64,000 nucleotides of DNA, from assembly GCA_030066855.1 (NCBI GenBank), contig JASJAU010000007.1, positions 1 through 64,000 on the forward strand, in the 5' to 3' direction. Both the position numbers and the translations under genes were made by a program. Each line of letters begins with the position of its first letter. Position 1 is the stretch's first letter. The DNA comes from Paracoccaceae bacterium. GTDB lineage: Bacteria > Pseudomonadota > Alphaproteobacteria > Rhodobacterales > Rhodobacteraceae. This document shows, piece after piece, positions 53,759 through 61,603 of the stretch. The notes beneath the pieces were generated by a model. That model was not told where the DNA came from, made no database searches, and was given only the letters and a program-made list of their open reading frames with translations.

Positions 53759-54294
53759 CGCCCCATCTCGCCGATACCCCGGTCATCGAGACCGAGCGCC
53801 TGACGCTCCGCGCGCCCCGGATGGGAGACTATCCGGCGTGGGAGGCGTTCTTCGCCTCTGATCGGGCGAGGTTCATCGGCGGTCCCGGAGAGACCCGGAC
53901 GGCCTGGCGCGGCTTCGCGCATGTCGTGGGCATGTGGGCGCTCAAGGGCTGCGGATCTTTCGTCTTCACCCGCAAGAGAGACGACACGCCGCTCGGCATG
54001 GCGGGACCATGGGTTCCCGAAGACTGGCCTGAGAGGGAGATCGGCTGGACCGTTTGGGACGCCGATGCCGAGGGCAAGGGCTACGCCTTTGAGGCGGCCG
54101 CGGCCGCGCGAGATCACGCCTTCCGCGATCTGGGTTGGAGCACCGCCGTGAGCTACATCACGGCGGGCAATGACCGATCGGTCGCGCTGGCCGAACGTCT
54201 TGGCGCGCGGCTGGACGCCTCGGCCGAAGCGCCCGGCGACGACTCAGAACAGGTCCTCGTCTATCGCCACCCCGCGCCAGAGGGTCCGCAATGA
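53755..54294 (+). CDS. GNAT family N-acetyltransferase (first of a tandem pair)
   Basis: A 179-residue acetyltransferase of the RimJ/RimL-like GNAT branch, starting with the usual TPVIETERLTLRAPRMGDY. The acetyl-CoA loop is poorly conserved (WDADAEGKGYAFEAAAA). The C-terminal YITAGNDRSVALAERLGA segment is typical. The substrate is unknown. The GTG start overlaps the ffh stop by four bases and the stop overlaps the next GNAT gene by four bases. It is 25-35% like the next gene by eye, so it looks like an old tandem duplication. Confidence 0.83.
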   Translation: MTPHLADTPVIETERLTLRAPRMGDYPAWEAFFASDRARFIGGPGETRTAWRGFAHVVGMWALKGCGSFVFTRKRDDTPLGMAGPWVPEDWPEREIGWTVWDADAEGKGYAFEAAAAARDHAFRDLGWSTAVSYITAGNDRSVALAERLGARLDASAEAPGDDSEQVLVYRHPAPEGPQ

Positions 54295-54863
54295 TCCCTG
54301 CGCACGAACGGCCTTCGAGCCCCGCCGCGACGGCGCTGGCGGACAGGATCTCATCCGCCATTCCGACGCTCCGCACGGAGCGTCTGGTCTTGCGGCCGCC
54401 GCGCTTGTCCGATTTCGACGTGCTGGCTGATATCCTGTCGTCCGAGCGCAGCCGGTTTGTCGGAGGCCCGATGTCGCGCAAGAAGGCGTGGACGGAATTC
54501 ACACAGATCACCTCCGGTTGGCTGCTCCATGGTCACGGCAGTTGGACGATCGAGCGCGAGGGCGCGATCGCCGGATTCGTCCTCGTTTCGGTCGAGCCGG
54601 GCGATCACGAACGCGAGGTCGGTTACATTCTGACGGAGGACGCGGAAGGCAAGGGCGTCGCTACCGAGGCGGCGGAGGCCGCGCGCGCGTTCGCGTTCTC
54701 CACTCTGAAGTTCGAGACGCTTGTGAGCTACATCGGCGTTGGAAACGAGCGTTCGGCGCGGGTTGCCGAGAAGCTCGGCGGCCGCCGTGACCCCGAGGCC
54801 GAGGCTAAGATGAAAGGCGACGTTATGGTCTATCGGTACCGAAACCAGGAGGCGGAATCATGA
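54291..54863 (+). CDS. GNAT family N-acetyltransferase (second of a tandem pair)
   Basis: A 190-residue acetyltransferase with the same domain plan as its upstream neighbour: TLRTERLVLRPPRLSDF, SRFVGGPMSRKKAWTEF, the acetyl-CoA loop region TEDAEGKGVATEAAEAAR and VSYIGVGNERSARVAEKLGG. An N-terminal extension of about 25 residues is present compared with the first copy. Translational overlaps on both sides (ATGA) place it in the ffh operon. The stop overlaps the start of a 31-codon ORF that has an ideal ribosome-binding site inside this gene. Confidence 0.83.
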   Translation: MIPAHERPSSPAATALADRISSAIPTLRTERLVLRPPRLSDFDVLADILSSERSRFVGGPMSRKKAWTEFTQITSGWLLHGHGSWTIEREGAIAGFVLVSVEPGDHEREVGYILTEDAEGKGVATEAAEAARAFAFSTLKFETLVSYIGVGNERSARVAEKLGGRRDPEAEAKMKGDVMVYRYRNQEAES

Positions 54864-54955
54864 GAGAGGCCGCGCATGTCGGCACTGACGCGATACCCAC
54901 GCGATACCGACGCAATACCGCCGCCGCGCTCGCTGCCTTGAGGATTTCTTCATGA
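54860..54955 (+). CDS. Predicted 31-residue small protein between GNAT and chorismate mutase
   Basis: This ORF of 31 codons plus stop begins with an ATG that overlaps the GNAT stop (ATGA) and ends with a TGA that overlaps the chorismate mutase ATG (ATGA). AGGAGG lies seven bases upstream at 54847-54852, a perfect ribosome-binding site. The product is basic (several Arg), ends in an Ala/Leu-rich stretch, and has no recognisable domain. Three near-identical 11-base units (ACGCGATACC-like) lie in its middle. It may be a real small protein or a leader peptide that couples translation. Its function is unknown. Confidence 0.55.
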   Translation: MREAAHVGTDAIPTRYRRNTAAALAALRISS

Positions 54956-55248
54956 CAGACGCGACCAACCGCGCCGCCGAGCTTCTGGCGGGCCACCGTG
55001 ACAGCATCGACCGGCTCGACGCCATTCTCGTCTACACGCTCGCCGAGCGCTTCAAACACACCAAGGCAGTCGGCCGGCTAAAGGCCGAGCACGACCTCCC
55101 GCCCAGCGACCCCGCCCGCGAGGCGCAACAGATCGAACGCCTGGAATGGCTCTCGAAAGAGGCGGATCTCGACCCCGAGTTCGCCAAGAAGTTCCTGAAC
55201 TTCATCATTCAGGAAGTCATCCAACATCACCAGAAACACCAGAAATAA
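54952..55248 (+). CDS. Chorismate mutase (AroQ class)
   Basis: A 98-residue all-helical chorismate mutase that converts chorismate to prephenate for phenylalanine and tyrosine synthesis. Active-site residues of AroQ are visible: Arg in HRDSIDRLDAILVYTLAERF, Lys in HTKAVGRLK and the C-terminal Gln in FIIQEVIQHHQ. It is mono-functional with no fused prephenate dehydratase. GAGGA lies seven bases upstream of the ATG. The gene precedes rpsP by 18 bases. Confidence 0.92.
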   Translation: MTDATNRAAELLAGHRDSIDRLDAILVYTLAERFKHTKAVGRLKAEHDLPPSDPAREAQQIERLEWLSKEADLDPEFAKKFLNFIIQEVIQHHQKHQK

Positions 55249-55266
55249 CCTAGAAGGATCAATCAT

Positions 55267-55698
55267 ATGGCTATGAAAATCAGACTGGCCCGCGGCGGCT
55301 CGAAAAAGCGCCCGCATTACTCGATCGTCGCCGCCGACAGCCGCATGCCGCGCGACGGCCGCTTCATCGAGAAGCTCGGCACCTACAACCCGCTCCTGCC
55401 CAAGGACAGCGAAGAGCGCGTCAAGATGAACATGGAGCGGGTCGAGTACTGGCTCGGCCAGGGCGCACAGCCGACCGAGCGCATCCAGCGCTTCCTCGAA
55501 GCCGCCGGCCAGCGCGACAAGGTCGAGCGCAACAACCCGCAGAAAGCGCAGCCCGGCAAGAAAGCCCAGGAGCGCGCCGAAGAGAAGGCCGCCAAAGCCT
55601 CCGAGGCCGAAGCCGTGACCGAGGACACTGCATCGGAAGAGACTGCGGCTGAAGAGGAAACGCCGGCCGAGGAGGCAACGGAAGAGGCGGCGGAGTAA
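55267..55698 (+). CDS. rpsP: 30S ribosomal protein S16
   Basis: The first ~80 residues match S16 ([39 protein letters not shown]). At 143 residues it is longer than E. coli S16 (82), because of a lysine-rich then strongly Glu/Ala-rich C-terminal tail (about residues 95-143) likely to be disordered. Alphaproteobacterial S16 often has such extensions. The stop codon TAA overlaps the next ATG. Confidence 0.96.
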   Translation: MAMKIRLARGGSKKRPHYSIVAADSRMPRDGRFIEKLGTYNPLLPKDSEERVKMNMERVEYWLGQGAQPTERIQRFLEAAGQRDKVERNNPQKAQPGKKAQERAEEKAAKASEAEAVTEDTASEETAAEEETPAEEATEEAAE

Positions 55699-56123
55699 TG
55701 ACCGCCTGCTACCTCGGGATCGCGGAACGGATCCACGCCGAGCTTTGCAAAGAATCCGGCGTGGTCGTTCTCGGCATCGACGGACCGTCAGGGGTTCGCA
55801 AGCTGAACCCTGGGGACAAGGTTGTCTATTACTCGCCCAAAACTGCGCCCGACGGCGAGGTTTTGCGATCCTTCACCTCGATTGGAGAGGTTGTCGGCGA
55901 AGGCGAGTATGAGCGCGATCTGGGCGCCGGGCGTCTGCTTTGGGTGCGGGATGCCGCCTGGGCGGAGAACCCGAAAGAGGTCTCGATCTACGACCTCCTC
56001 GAGCGGCTTAGCTGGATTAAGAAGCCCAAAAACTGGGGCTTCTACATGCGCGGCAGCCATCGTCAGATCCCCTTCGAGGACTACGCAGTGATCGCCGAAG
56101 CCATGCTGGGCGAGGCGCCGTGA
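55698..56123 (+). CDS. EVE/PUA-like domain protein (UPF0310-like)
   Basis: A 141-residue protein whose middle and C-terminal parts follow the EVE domain pattern ([57 protein letters not shown]). EVE domains are PUA-like and recognise modified bases in DNA or RNA. The N-terminal segment differs from the usual UPF0310 start. It is encoded between rpsP and rimM, overlapping both, which links it by position to ribosome or tRNA maturation. This is an inference. EVE genes are usually found elsewhere. Confidence 0.72.
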   Translation: MTACYLGIAERIHAELCKESGVVVLGIDGPSGVRKLNPGDKVVYYSPKTAPDGEVLRSFTSIGEVVGEGEYERDLGAGRLLWVRDAAWAENPKEVSIYDLLERLSWIKKPKNWGFYMRGSHRQIPFEDYAVIAEAMLGEAP

Positions 56124-56626
56124 CGGATCGGGTCTGCGTCGGCGCGATCGCGGGCGCCTTCGGCGTGCGGGGCGAGGTTCGACTGAAGAGTTTTTGCGCC
56201 GAGCCGGAGGCGATCGAGACCTATGGCCCGCTGACATCCGAAGACGGCAAATCGACCTGGGAGGTCCAGCTTGGCAAACCCGTCAAAGGCGGCTTCGCCG
56301 CGCGCCTGACCGGCGTGCGAGGCAAGGACGCGGCGGATGCGCTGAAAGGCGTTCGGCTTTACGCGCCGCGCGACCGGCTGCCGTCCCTGCCGGATGACGA
56401 GTTCTACCATGCGGACCTGATCGGCCTCTCGGTCTACGACACGGGTGGCGGCGAGCTTGGCCGCGTCAAGGCGGTGCTCAACCACGGCGCGGGCGATCTT
56501 TTGGAGATCGCCGGGAAAGGCCTAAAGCAGCCGGTACTGTTGCCATTCACCCAAATAGCAGTGCCCACAATCGACATCGCGGCGGGCCGTATCGTGGCCG
56601 ACCCGCCGGAGGGGCTGTTCGAGTGA
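56120..56626 (+). CDS. rimM: Ribosome maturation factor RimM
   Basis: A 168-residue 30S assembly factor that binds S19. It starts with the family motif [21 protein letters not shown]. The PRC-barrel half contains [25 protein letters not shown] and [26 protein letters not shown]. The start is a GTG at 56120, overlapping the upstream EVE gene; the stop overlaps trmD. Confidence 0.95.
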   Translation: MTDRVCVGAIAGAFGVRGEVRLKSFCAEPEAIETYGPLTSEDGKSTWEVQLGKPVKGGFAARLTGVRGKDAADALKGVRLYAPRDRLPSLPDDEFYHADLIGLSVYDTGGGELGRVKAVLNHGAGDLLEIAGKGLKQPVLLPFTQIAVPTIDIAAGRIVADPPEGLFE

Positions 56627-57429
56627 CCGACAAGCCGAAATCCCATGGCCGGCTGACCATCGGCGCCTCAGACGCGCCGCGCGACCTGATGACGGACAAG
56701 CCTGCCCTCAAAGGAGCCTGGCACACGAAGGTGATCACGCTCTTTCCGGAAGTCTTTCCGGGCGTTCTGGGCGCCTCGCTCACCGGCAAGGCGCTGGACG
56801 CGGGGCGGTGGCGTCTTGAACCCATCGATCTCAGGACCTTTGGGGAGGGCAAGCACCGCAACGTCGATGACACGCCTGCTGGCGGCGGTGCGGGAATGGT
56901 GCTCCGCGCCGACATCCTGTCCCGCGCGATTCGCTTCGCGAGCCGCGACGCGGCGGCGGACCGCGCCCGCTGGCCGCTGGTTTGCCTGTCCCCGCGGGGC
57001 ACGCCTTACCGTCAGGAAACGGCGGAACGGTTCGCCGCTGCCGACGGCGTAACCCTGATCTGCGGCCGGTTCGAGGGTATCGATCAGCGGGTTCTTGATC
57101 ACTACGACATCGAGGAGATTTCGGTCGGCGACTACGTTCTGACCGGCGGAGAGATCGCAGCGATGGCCGTGATCGACGCGGCGGTGCGGCTGAGACCCGG
57201 CGTTCTTGGCAATGCGGCGTCGACCGAAGAGGAAAGCTTCTCGGAGGGGTTGCTGGAGCATCCGCAGTACACGCGCCCCGCGACCTGGGAGGGGCGGGAG
57301 ATACCGGAGGTTCTGACATCCGGCGATCATAGCCGGGTGGCGAACTGGCGGCGCGCGGAAGCTGAGCGTTTGACGCGGGAACGAAGGCCGGACCTCTGGG
57401 ACGCGTACCAGCATAGGCGGGACAAGTAG
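56623..57429 (+). CDS. trmD: tRNA (guanine(37)-N1)-methyltransferase TrmD
   Basis: A 268-residue SPOUT methyltransferase that makes m1G37 in tRNAs to prevent frameshifting. The trefoil-knot core contains [21 protein letters not shown] and [15 protein letters not shown]. About 30 residues precede the usual start of the domain (KVITLFPE). The extension begins [10 protein letters not shown] and is likely genuine because it starts four bases inside rimM (GTG start). A second, internal in-frame ATG (codon 23) is possible. Confidence 0.95.
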   Translation: MTDKPKSHGRLTIGASDAPRDLMTDKPALKGAWHTKVITLFPEVFPGVLGASLTGKALDAGRWRLEPIDLRTFGEGKHRNVDDTPAGGGAGMVLRADILSRAIRFASRDAAADRARWPLVCLSPRGTPYRQETAERFAAADGVTLICGRFEGIDQRVLDHYDIEEISVGDYVLTGGEIAAMAVIDAAVRLRPGVLGNAASTEEESFSEGLLEHPQYTRPATWEGREIPEVLTSGDHSRVANWRRAEAERLTRERRPDLWDAYQHRRDK

Positions 57430-57463
57430 AAACAGCCTGGACGACCGGCCCCGTTTTTTCGGC

Positions 57464-57492
57464 TTGATCGAAGCCGCGACGCCCCTTATACG
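57464..57492 (+). promoter_or_regulatory. Candidate promoter for rplS-rpmE
   Basis: TTGATC (57464-57469) and TATACG (57487-57492) are separated by 17 bases, the best spacing for a housekeeping sigma. Both hexamers match the consensus at four of six positions. It lies in the 269-base gap between trmD and rplS and would produce a leader of about 200 bases, which contains a small hairpin CTCGGG/CCCGAG close to the start codon (57662-57678). Confidence 0.45.
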
Positions 57493-57698
57493 GCGCGGGT
57501 TCGAGGCAGAATTCAGCCGTCGGACGTTTTGGTCGTTGCCCAATGTCTTTCGGGCTAAGAGGCGGCCGGACAGAACAGATAAGGAATGACGACCTGCACC
57601 TCCGGCGGGCGCTGTAAGCGGACCCGGCAAAAGACGCGGAGCTCTGAGGCGCGAGACACCTCTCGGGACAAACCCGAGGCGACATAGGAGTGGGTCAG

Positions 57699-58082
57699 AT
57701 GGATCTGATCGCTGAAATTGAAGCCGAGCAGGTCGCGGCGCTCGGCAAAGACATCCCCGATTTCAAAGCGGGGGACACGGTCCGCGTCGGCTACAAAGTG
57801 ACGGAAGGCACGCGCACCCGCGTGCAGAACTACGAAGGCGTCTGCATCGCCCGCAAGAACGGCGACGGCGTTGCCGGATCATTCACCGTCCGCAAGATTT
57901 CCTTCGGCGAGGGCGTCGAGCGCGTTTTCCCGCTGCATTCGACCAACATCGAGTCGATCACCGTCGTCCGGCGTGGCCGGGTTCGCCGGGCGAAGCTGTA
58001 CTATCTGCGCTCGCGGCGCGGCAAGTCGGCCCGGATCGCCGAAGACACCGGCTACAAGCCTCTCAATAAATCGAACGCTTGA
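57699..58082 (+). CDS. rplS: 50S ribosomal protein L19
   Basis: A 127-residue ribosomal protein at the 30S-50S interface. It matches L19 throughout ([52 protein letters not shown]). The ATG at 57699 has AGGAG eight bases upstream, while a GTG nine bases earlier has no spacing from that site. It is followed by rpmE 11 bases downstream, and both share the terminator after it. Confidence 0.97.
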   Translation: MDLIAEIEAEQVAALGKDIPDFKAGDTVRVGYKVTEGTRTRVQNYEGVCIARKNGDGVAGSFTVRKISFGEGVERVFPLHSTNIESITVVRRGRVRRAKLYYLRSRRGKSARIAEDTGYKPLNKSNA

Positions 58083-58093
58083 GGAGCTGAGAG

Positions 58094-58315
58094 ATGAAAA
58101 AAGACATCCATCCAGACTACCACATGATCGACGTCAAAATGACGAACGGCGACGTGGTTCAGATGCGCTCTACCTGGGGCAAGGAAGGCGACACGCTGAC
58201 CCTCGAGATCGACCCGACCGTGCACCCCGCCTGGACCGGCGGCGGCACGCGCCTGATGGACACGGGCGGCCGTGTCTCGAAGTTCAAGAAGAAGTACGAG
58301 GGCCTTGGCTTCTGA
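58094..58315 (+). CDS. rpmE: 50S ribosomal protein L31
   Basis: A 73-residue L31. It carries the family start ([20 protein letters not shown]) and the C-terminal HPAWTGG...[15 protein letters not shown]. The CxxC zinc ligands of the C+ form are absent, so it is a zinc-free (C-) type. It ends the rplS-rpmE operon. Confidence 0.95.
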   Translation: MKKDIHPDYHMIDVKMTNGDVVQMRSTWGKEGDTLTLEIDPTVHPAWTGGGTRLMDTGGRVSKFKKKYEGLGF

Positions 58316-58336
58316 GCCAATCAAACCTTCTAATCG

Positions 58337-58365
58337 AAAACGCCGCCCCAAGAGGCGGCGTTTTT
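58337..58365 (+). terminator. Rho-independent terminator after rpmE
   Basis: AAAACGCCGCC and GGCGGCGTTTT make an 11-bp stem with a 6-base loop followed by further T bases (TTTTTCGTTTTC). It ends 21 bases after the rpmE stop and faces the convergent DUF4389 gene. Confidence 0.9.
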
Positions 58366-58381
58366 CGTTTTCGGCTGCCGC

Positions 58382-58690
58382 TCAGTCCAATTCGGTCCAA
58401 GGCCAGGGTTTGACGTTGCTCGCCGCCGTCTGAAAACGTGCGGCTTTGGCGATCCAGACGCCGAGATCGGTGCCGAATTCCCCCAACCGCTCATTCGGGT
58501 TCTTATTGTTGATCAGCATAATCACGAACTGGACCACCGTGCAGAACGTCAGAATGGTTTGCGCGATCGACAGCATGGCCCAGATGATCACCATGTAGAC
58601 GAGGCGCAGGAAGACGTTCTCTTCGTCTTTCGGCTCGTCCTGCTCGCCGTGAATGCGGCCCATGACCTTGTCGTCATCGGACTGTGTCAT
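58382..58690 (-). CDS. DUF4389 family membrane protein
   Basis: A 102-residue protein with a charged N-terminal tail and two membrane segments (about 28-60) followed by the cytoplasmic KNPNERLGEFGTDLGVWIAKAARFQT segment that identifies DUF4389. Function is unknown. It stands alone; upstream, towards the aminopeptidase gene, is about 90 bases of AT-richer sequence. Confidence 0.75.
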   Translation of the reverse strand: MTQSDDDKVMGRIHGEQDEPKDEENVFLRLVYMVIIWAMLSIAQTILTFCTVVQFVIMLINNKNPNERLGEFGTDLGVWIAKAARFQTAASNVKPWPWTELD

Positions 58691-58781
58691 CTCTCGCTCC
58701 CGTTCAAATTCTCGCTTTCATAACATGAAGAGGCGGACCTCCCCAACACCATCAGAGGTTCAATAAGGCGGCTCGAAAAGA

Positions 58782-59813
58782 TCAACGCGCTTTCAGGTAG
58801 GCGACGAGAATGTCGCGCGCGGCCTCGAGATCGGATTTGTGGATCATCTCGGTCACGGTGTGGATATAGCGGGTTCCCACCGTTATCCCCACCGCCCGGG
58901 CGCCTGCGGCCGCCTGCTGCGCCGCCGCGCCGTCCTGTCCTCCGGACCGGAGCATTGTGCGCTGGTAAGGGATCTTTTTCTTGTCGGCGAGCGCGGCGAT
59001 CTCCTCAACCAAAGCCTTGTCGGCTATGAACGAACCGTCGCGGATGTGCAGGCCGAAACCCTGACCCTGAACCGTCGTCCGATCCTGCTCCGGCACGCCT
59101 GGGGTGTCGCAGGAGAGCGTGACGTCGATGCCGATGCCGATGTCGGGCTTGACCCGGTAGGACGCGGTGCGCGCCCCGCGCAGACCGACCTCTTCCTGCG
59201 TCGTGAAGACCACATGGATCTCCGCCTTGGTCTTGGTCTTGCCCAGGCCACGGATCGCCTCGATCCCAAGCCAGCAGGCGATACGGTTGTCGAGCGCCTT
59301 TGAGACGACCTTCTCGCCCAGTTCGAGAAACGGCTCGTCCATGACGACCATGTCGCCCACTTTGACCTTGTCCTTCGCCCCCTCGCCCAGACCCGTATCG
59401 ACGAAGAACTCATGCGGCTGCGGCACTTTCTTGCGATCCTCGGCGCTGGCGATGTGCACCGGGCGGCCGCCCGGGTTCATCACCGCTTTCAGATCGCCGG
59501 CGGACGTCGCGACCATGACACGGCGGGAGAACAGGTTTCGAGGGTCGAAACCGCCGACCGGCTGGAGGTAGAGGAAGCCCTTGTCGCTGATATGGCTGAC
59601 CAGAAACCCGATCTCGTCCATATGGCAAAGGAGCATGATCCGCTCCGGGTCCTTACCCTTGCCCTGCCGCACGCAATGGAGCGAGCCCATCGCGTCCTGA
59701 TGGACCTCGTCGAAAAGACCATCGATCTCGCCCAGGATCAGGTCGCGCACGCGCTCCTCATGTCCCGGCACGCCGGGGGTCTCGCAAAGGGCCTTCAAGA
59801 GCGCGATGTTCAT
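58782..59813 (-). CDS. M42 family aminopeptidase
   Basis: A 343-residue metallopeptidase of the M42 (PepA/FrvX) class that forms large cytoplasmic complexes and trims peptides. Metal-binding motifs are LLCHMDEIGF near residue 60, KALDNRIAC near 175, TTQEEVGLRGA near 205 with the catalytic EE, and the C-terminal RYIHTVTEM. The start ATG at 59813 has AAAGGA upstream. It appears to be transcribed alone, divergent from the pseudo-caspase gene by 125 bases. Confidence 0.9.
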   Translation of the reverse strand: MNIALLKALCETPGVPGHEERVRDLILGEIDGLFDEVHQDAMGSLHCVRQGKGKDPERIMLLCHMDEIGFLVSHISDKGFLYLQPVGGFDPRNLFSRRVMVATSAGDLKAVMNPGGRPVHIASAEDRKKVPQPHEFFVDTGLGEGAKDKVKVGDMVVMDEPFLELGEKVVSKALDNRIACWLGIEAIRGLGKTKTKAEIHVVFTTQEEVGLRGARTASYRVKPDIGIGIDVTLSCDTPGVPEQDRTTVQGQGFGLHIRDGSFIADKALVEEIAALADKKKIPYQRTMLRSGGQDGAAAQQAAAGARAVGITVGTRYIHTVTEMIHKSDLEAARDILVAYLKAR

Positions 59814-59938
59814 GTGTCGTCCTTTCCTCGAATCCAAAGGCATAATGGACGCCGAGCGCCGGGCTTCAAGGCTGATATGCGATTACATTTGGTGCATTCG
59901 GGCGGGCGCCATACACTTGCCGCCAAAGGGAGGATGTC

Positions 59939-61603
59939 ATGATCGCACGCCTGCTCGCGACCGCCTCGGCGGCGGCTCTTTTTGTCTTGCCCGCGATGGC
60001 TGAGACGACCGCGCTCCTCATCGCGAATGAGGATTACGACTCGGTTTCCGACGTCAGGCGGGGCGATGAGCCCGCAGACGCCGTGCGAGCGTTGGAGAGA
60101 GCCGGGGCGCAGGTTTTTGCAAGTGAGGAGGTGGAGGGCGCGGAACTCCGTCAGGCGCTGACGCGCTTCAGCGCTCGGGCCCTCGAATCGGATCGGCTTC
60201 TGGTCGTCCTCTCGGGGCGGTTCGTCCACTCGATGACCGAGACCTACTTCCTGCCCACGGATATCAGGCCTCAGCCGCTCGCGTCCCTGTCAACCACAGC
60301 GCTTCCGCTCAGCACCGTGATGGCCTACCTGGCTGAAGCTCCGGGGAGCGCCGTGCTTGTGCTCGCGACGGATGAGACATCGGGAGATTTCGGGCCGCTC
60401 CTGCAAATCGGTTTGGGCGCGCTCCAGATACCCCAAGGCGTGACCGTGGTCAGCGGTGAACCTCGGCCGGCGGCGCGATTTGTAAACCGAACGCTGGCGA
60501 GCGCGGGCGCGGACATACTAGAGGGCGCAAGGCGGAACCAATTGACCGTCGCCGGCTATGCGCCCCGCGATCGCGCGTTTCTGGACGAGGTCGCCGAAAC
60601 CGAACCAGACCGGGCGCCGGTGGGGGACAGCGCCGCGCGGATTCGGCAGGACATCCAGGCCTGGCGGAGGGCGGATTCCATCGGGACGGCGGACGCCTAT
60701 CGCGACTACATCGATGCGAACCCGCAAGGTCAGTTCGTCCGCATGGCGGAGAACCGGATCGCGGCGCTCGAGGACACGCCGGAGGCCCGCGCGGAGCGGG
60801 CGGAGCAGGCGCTCGACCTCAACCGCGAGCAGCGCCGCGAAATCCAGCGGGCGCTCACGCTTCTCGGCTTCAATACGCGCGGCATCGACGGCATCTTCGG
60901 ACGCGGCACGCGCGGCGCCATCACAAGCTGGCAGCGCGACAGCGGATTCCCGGAAACCGGTTTTTTCGACCGGGAGCAGTTGGTCCGGCTCGACGCCCAG
61001 GCCGAGCGCCGCGCAGCGGAGCTTCAGGCTGAAGCGGAGCGCCGGCAGGCGGAAGAGCTGGCCGCAGACAGGGCGTTCTGGGAAGAGACCGGCGCCTTGG
61101 GCGACGAGGCGGGCTTCCGCGCTTACCTGAACAGGTACCCTGACGGCGAGTACGCCGAAATCGCACGGGACGAGCTTGAAGACATCGAACGCGCCAAGCG
61201 CAGGCAGGCGGACGCCGTTGACCGGCAGCTTTGGAACGAGGCGCGAATGGAGAACACGCTTCAGGCCTACCGCGACTATCTTGAGCTGCGTCCAAACGGT
61301 GCGTTTCGTGAAGAGGCCGAGGCGCAAATCGCGCGATTGGAAGAGGAGCGGTCGGATCAGCGTCAGGCCGCGATCGCGGCGGAGAACGCGCTGAATCTCT
61401 CCCCGTCGGCGCGGCGCTCGATCGAACAGCGGCTCGCCGCGCTGGAGCTGCGTCCGGGGCAGATTGATGGCGTGTTCGACAGAGACACCCGGCGGGCGAT
61501 CCGAAGGTATCAGAACGCGCGAAATCTGCCCAGAACGGGATATCTGAACGAAAGGGTCGTCGTGTTGCTGTTGGCGGATTCGGTCCGGTCGATCTTCCGC
61601 TAG
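59939..61603 (+). CDS. Periplasmic caspase-like (inactive) protein with two peptidoglycan-binding repeats
   Basis: A 554-residue exported protein with a signal peptide ending AMA at 21. Residues about 25-215 follow the caspase/C14 fold pattern (ALLIANEDYDS, then VVLSGRF...TYFLPTDI). Where catalytic GHG is expected there is SGRF (92-95), and where the Cys of DACR is expected there is LATDE (142-146), so it should be catalytically dead. A PG_binding_1 domain lies at about 305-350 and a second at 490-545, joined by charged helical linkers that contain a repeated YRDYIDANP-like unit. The likely site is the periplasm, bound to peptidoglycan. Its role is unknown. It ends convergent with phaR, sharing stop-codon bases. 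Confidence 0.7.
   Translation: MIARLLATASAAALFVLPAMAETTALLIANEDYDSVSDVRRGDEPADAVRALERAGAQVFASEEVEGAELRQALTRFSARALESDRLLVVLSGRFVHSMTETYFLPTDIRPQPLASLSTTALPLSTVMAYLAEAPGSAVLVLATDETSGDFGPLLQIGLGALQIPQGVTVVSGEPRPAARFVNRTLASAGADILEGARRNQLTVAGYAPRDRAFLDEVAETEPDRAPVGDSAARIRQDIQAWRRADSIGTADAYRDYIDANPQGQFVRMAENRIAALEDTPEARAERAEQALDLNREQRREIQRALTLLGFNTRGIDGIFGRGTRGAITSWQRDSGFPETGFFDREQLVRLDAQAERRAAELQAEAERRQAEELAADRAFWEETGALGDEAGFRAYLNRYPDGEYAEIARDELEDIERAKRRQADAVDRQLWNEARMENTLQAYRDYLELRPNGAFREEAEAQIARLEEERSDQRQAAIAAENALNLSPSARRSIEQRLAALELRPGQIDGVFDRDTRRAIRRYQNARNLPRTGYLNERVVVLLLADSVRSIFR

Noticed and set aside
54886-54918. CRISPR-like or satellite repeat
   Set aside because: Units are 11 bases with no spacers and only three copies. 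No cas genes exist in the window.
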